A stretch of 64,000 nucleotides of DNA, from positions 28,709,716-28,773,715 of the forward strand of contig OX465587.1 of NCBI GenBank assembly GCA_950022655.1. The letters run 5' to 3'. The notes under the pieces are model-generated. The model was not told the origin of the DNA and made no database searches. It saw only the letters and a list, made by a program, of their open reading frames with translations. Positions 61,905 through 64,000 of the stretch are shown in pieces. How positions within the stretch are numbered: position 1 is the first letter of the stretch; the number at the start of each line of letters is the position of its first letter. The stretch is from Alentia gelatinosa. Its lineage: Eukaryota; Annelida; Polychaeta; Phyllodocida; Polynoidae. A program made the translations under genes and the position numbers.

Positions 61905-62340
61905 CTGGATAATCGTCGGTTAATTCAACACTTCCCTAGGACATTTGGCCTGTTGAATGATCCAGGGGGCTGTTGAATAAAGTTCATTCGTTTCTGGTGC
62001 AGTGCTGGACGATACGATAACTCCAACGATAAACGGCATGCTGGACGTCTTTTTTACATTATGTGTTGTTTGGCAGAAAAGAAGATATTTTCTAGATGAA
62101 CGTATTCGTGTACAACACATTGCAAGAGGTTTAGATTACCCTTATCTTCTGTCATCTTCTGTTTACAGCATATTATTTTATACAACACTATGGTCTCAAA
62201 GACAATTCTGGGAGACCTTTTTCTCGTTCGTAGTTTTTCAACAGCCCCCTGGATATATCGTAGAAATTGTCCCACGTCTATGGGGCCTCAGGATTAGGTT
62301 CGAGGGACTTATCCTTAAGAGACTTCTGCGACATACTTAG
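61905..62340. repeat. Inverted-repeat region around a CAGGGGGCTGTTGAA word
   Basis: CCAGGGGGCTGTTGAATAAA near 61963 is complementary to TTTTCAACAGCCCCCTGGA near 62236. Related wording (ATAAACCAGGATAAATCATA, GAAATTGTCC) appears at 61570-61600 and 62255-62270. Probably a non-autonomous element; the ends were not resolved. Confidence 0.45.
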
Positions 62341-62610
62341 GACAATTTCCAAGAGGGATTTTACTGTCCACCAGGGATCTCATTTATGAAACGATATTTG
62401 GTGTGGATTGTCCCAGACCTCCTCCATCTTGAGTTAGATCTTATCGTCCAGGCCTACGATACATCCTGGATTATCAAACAGGCCACTGGTTCCCACGTAA
62501 ATAGTCTGCTGGGGTGGACAGCTATTACCAATCTGTTCACCCTCTTGGTCACCTTGCCTCCTCGTGGTGCAGACCGGATGTACTTGCATGCGAGCATAAC
62601 TAAAGCTACA

Positions 62611-63075
62611 GGGGTGGGGAGTTAGCTCAGTGGTAAAGAGCACTGGACTCTAATGATTGGAGTCCCACTGCAGCCACCTTTCTCCTTCACCCCCAGCAGT
62701 GGTAGATTTACTGCTATATCAAAGACCAGTCCTTCTCATACATGTCTATGTGGTGTGGTGTGCAGCCACCTTTCTCCTTCACCCCCAGTAGTGGTATATT
62801 TACTGCTATATCAAAGACCAGTGCTTCTCATACCATGTCTATGTGGTGTGGTGTGCAGCCACCTTTCTCCTTCATCCCCAGCAGTGGTAGTTTTACTGCT
62901 ATATCAAAGGCCAATCCTTCTCATACCATGTCTATGTGGTATGGGAAGTAAAAGAACTCACACCTTGGTAAACGTGTAGGGGTGAGATTTCTACCTTCAT
63001 TCATCTCATAGATTCGGTCGAATCCAAAGTAAGTCTAATTGAACAAATTGGACGTTAAACTACCCAACCAAACCA
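62611..63075 (+). mobile_element. tRNA-derived SINE-like copy with triplicated middle domain
   Basis: The head GGGGAGTTAGCTCAGTGGTA keeps the A box. The B-box region is partly lost (GATTGGAGTCCCACTGCAGCC). Three consecutive units of GCAGCCACCTTTCTCCTTCA ... CATGTCTATGTGGTGTGGTG follow, then the 3' tail ending GGACGTTAAACTACCCAACC. The minus-strand copy at 15330-15712 has two middle units. Confidence 0.8.
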
Positions 63076-63099
63076 GACCAAATCCCACGTAAATACGAT

Positions 63100-64000
63100 A
63101 CCGGATCCGGTGACTTTTAGTCGTCATACCTCGGGTTCCATATTCCTGCGTAATACTACAAGAAACAATCGACATTTTAGAAAGAAATTGATGAGTGTTT
63201 GGTTTGTGTCCCTGTTTATCATCAAGTTTGGCGTGCGAAGTAACATGAACAAGGCGATAGCTGAGTGGATATATTCCGAAGCGCTCCAAACAAGATGGCG
63301 AATGGGGACTCAGACCAAGCACGAATATGTTTCTGATTTTATCTTAGCCTGCAAATATCTATCTGTTTATTTCCCACTGGGTATGAGTTACCGTACTCGC
63401 AAGCCTGTTGAGTATGAGTTCCTAATGTTCAGTCTATGAACGTTTATACCAGGCTCAGAAAAGAACCTGTTTGTTGGCACTGAGTGTGAATTTACAACCC
63501 AGCATCCACTGAGCTAAAAAAAGTCTAACCTGTACATTGTATTGTGATGTCTCTAGTGTGTAAAAAGTACTCTGTATTGTATTGCCATTGTTCATCAACA
63601 TGTTTGTACCCTGTCCTGTCAATCATCATGCTATATATGTGTGATTGTGATGTTGTTATTGAAACAAACAAAAAATACAAAAAGTAGAGCATGCTCAAAC
63701 AACAAGAACAAGGTAATCATGTAATCCATATGAGATACCAGTCAATGGATAAACAACCATTACAAGGATAATATTTAATCTTAGGTTAACCTCACATTAA
63801 AAACTCAGCTAGACTTTCTATTTAGACTGAAATACAAAGAAATATAGACATTATCAATGGATTATCTCAAATTTGAACTATGTGGGATTGACACATGTAA
63901 ACTACAAGGGATATTCACATGTATACTACGATGGAAAGTCACATGTATAAAACACAGCAATTAACAATCTGTTCACCCTCTTGGTCGCCTCACCTCCTCG
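63100..64000. other. Gene-free right end
   Basis: 63100-63440 is open but shows no family signature. 63590-63760 is a copy of the 53600-53960 repeat. The last bases (CTGTTCACCCTCTTGGTCGC, 63970 onward) repeat a phrase found at 62534, so another dispersed copy probably continues past the window. Confidence 0.4.

Noticed and set aside
63110..63439. 109-codon plus frame at the right end
   Set aside because: Composition is unremarkable but no motif is seen, and it begins right after a SINE tail; not supported as a gene.

Overview
The window looks like a piece of an animal nuclear genome, most likely a marine lophotrochozoan and probably a bivalve-like mollusc (inference). The reasons are spliceosomal genes with short exons and 0.2-3 kb introns, orthologues of human genes, and a very high density of small inverted-repeat elements, tRNA-derived SINE-like copies and minisatellites. 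There is no bacterial-style coding, no CRISPR array and no rRNA.

Three host genes can be read exon by exon with consistent phases. DDX55 (minus, 14 coding exons, 5368-18830, 593 aa) is a DEAD-box RNA helicase of 60S ribosome biogenesis. MRM1 (plus, 9 coding exons, 19079-30716, 431 aa) is a SpoU-family mitochondrial rRNA 2'-O-ribose methyltransferase. TMEM17 (minus, 4 exons, 32590-35932, 203 aa) is a four-helix ciliary transition-zone protein. DDX55 and MRM1 are head-to-head with 248 bp between start codons, so a shared bidirectional promoter is likely, and both act on rRNA (one nucleolar, one mitochondrial). MRM1 and TMEM17 are tail-to-tail.

The most striking region is 36236-45039, 304 bp upstream of the TMEM17 start codon. 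It is an apparently complete 8.8-kb DNA transposon. It has perfect 29-bp terminal inverted repeats, an AGAT target duplication and a multi-exon gene whose last exon holds an uninterrupted 750-codon frame. That frame encodes a transposase-like protein with a basic N-terminus, a D-D-D/E core and a Tudor/SH3-like C-terminal segment. About 19 copies of a subterminal motif (CGTGACGGTGAATACAT) are arranged as mirror images on the two flanks. Six strong hairpins lie just downstream of the transposase, followed by three near-identical 364-bp tandem repeats. This combination is the best candidate here for an undescribed system.

The rest (1-5.3 kb, the introns, 45-64 kb) is dominated by small mobile elements: several MITE families, two sister families of conserved-frame/variable-arm palindromes, a set of foldback elements sharing a CCACCAAC-type terminus, an insertion with a 17-bp target duplication and terminal hairpin, minisatellites with 39-, 56-, 60-, 82- and 114-bp units, and a 1.3-kb CT-rich tract. 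Apart from one doubtful 143-codon intronless frame (54947-55378, minus), I see no supportable gene in 45-64 kb.
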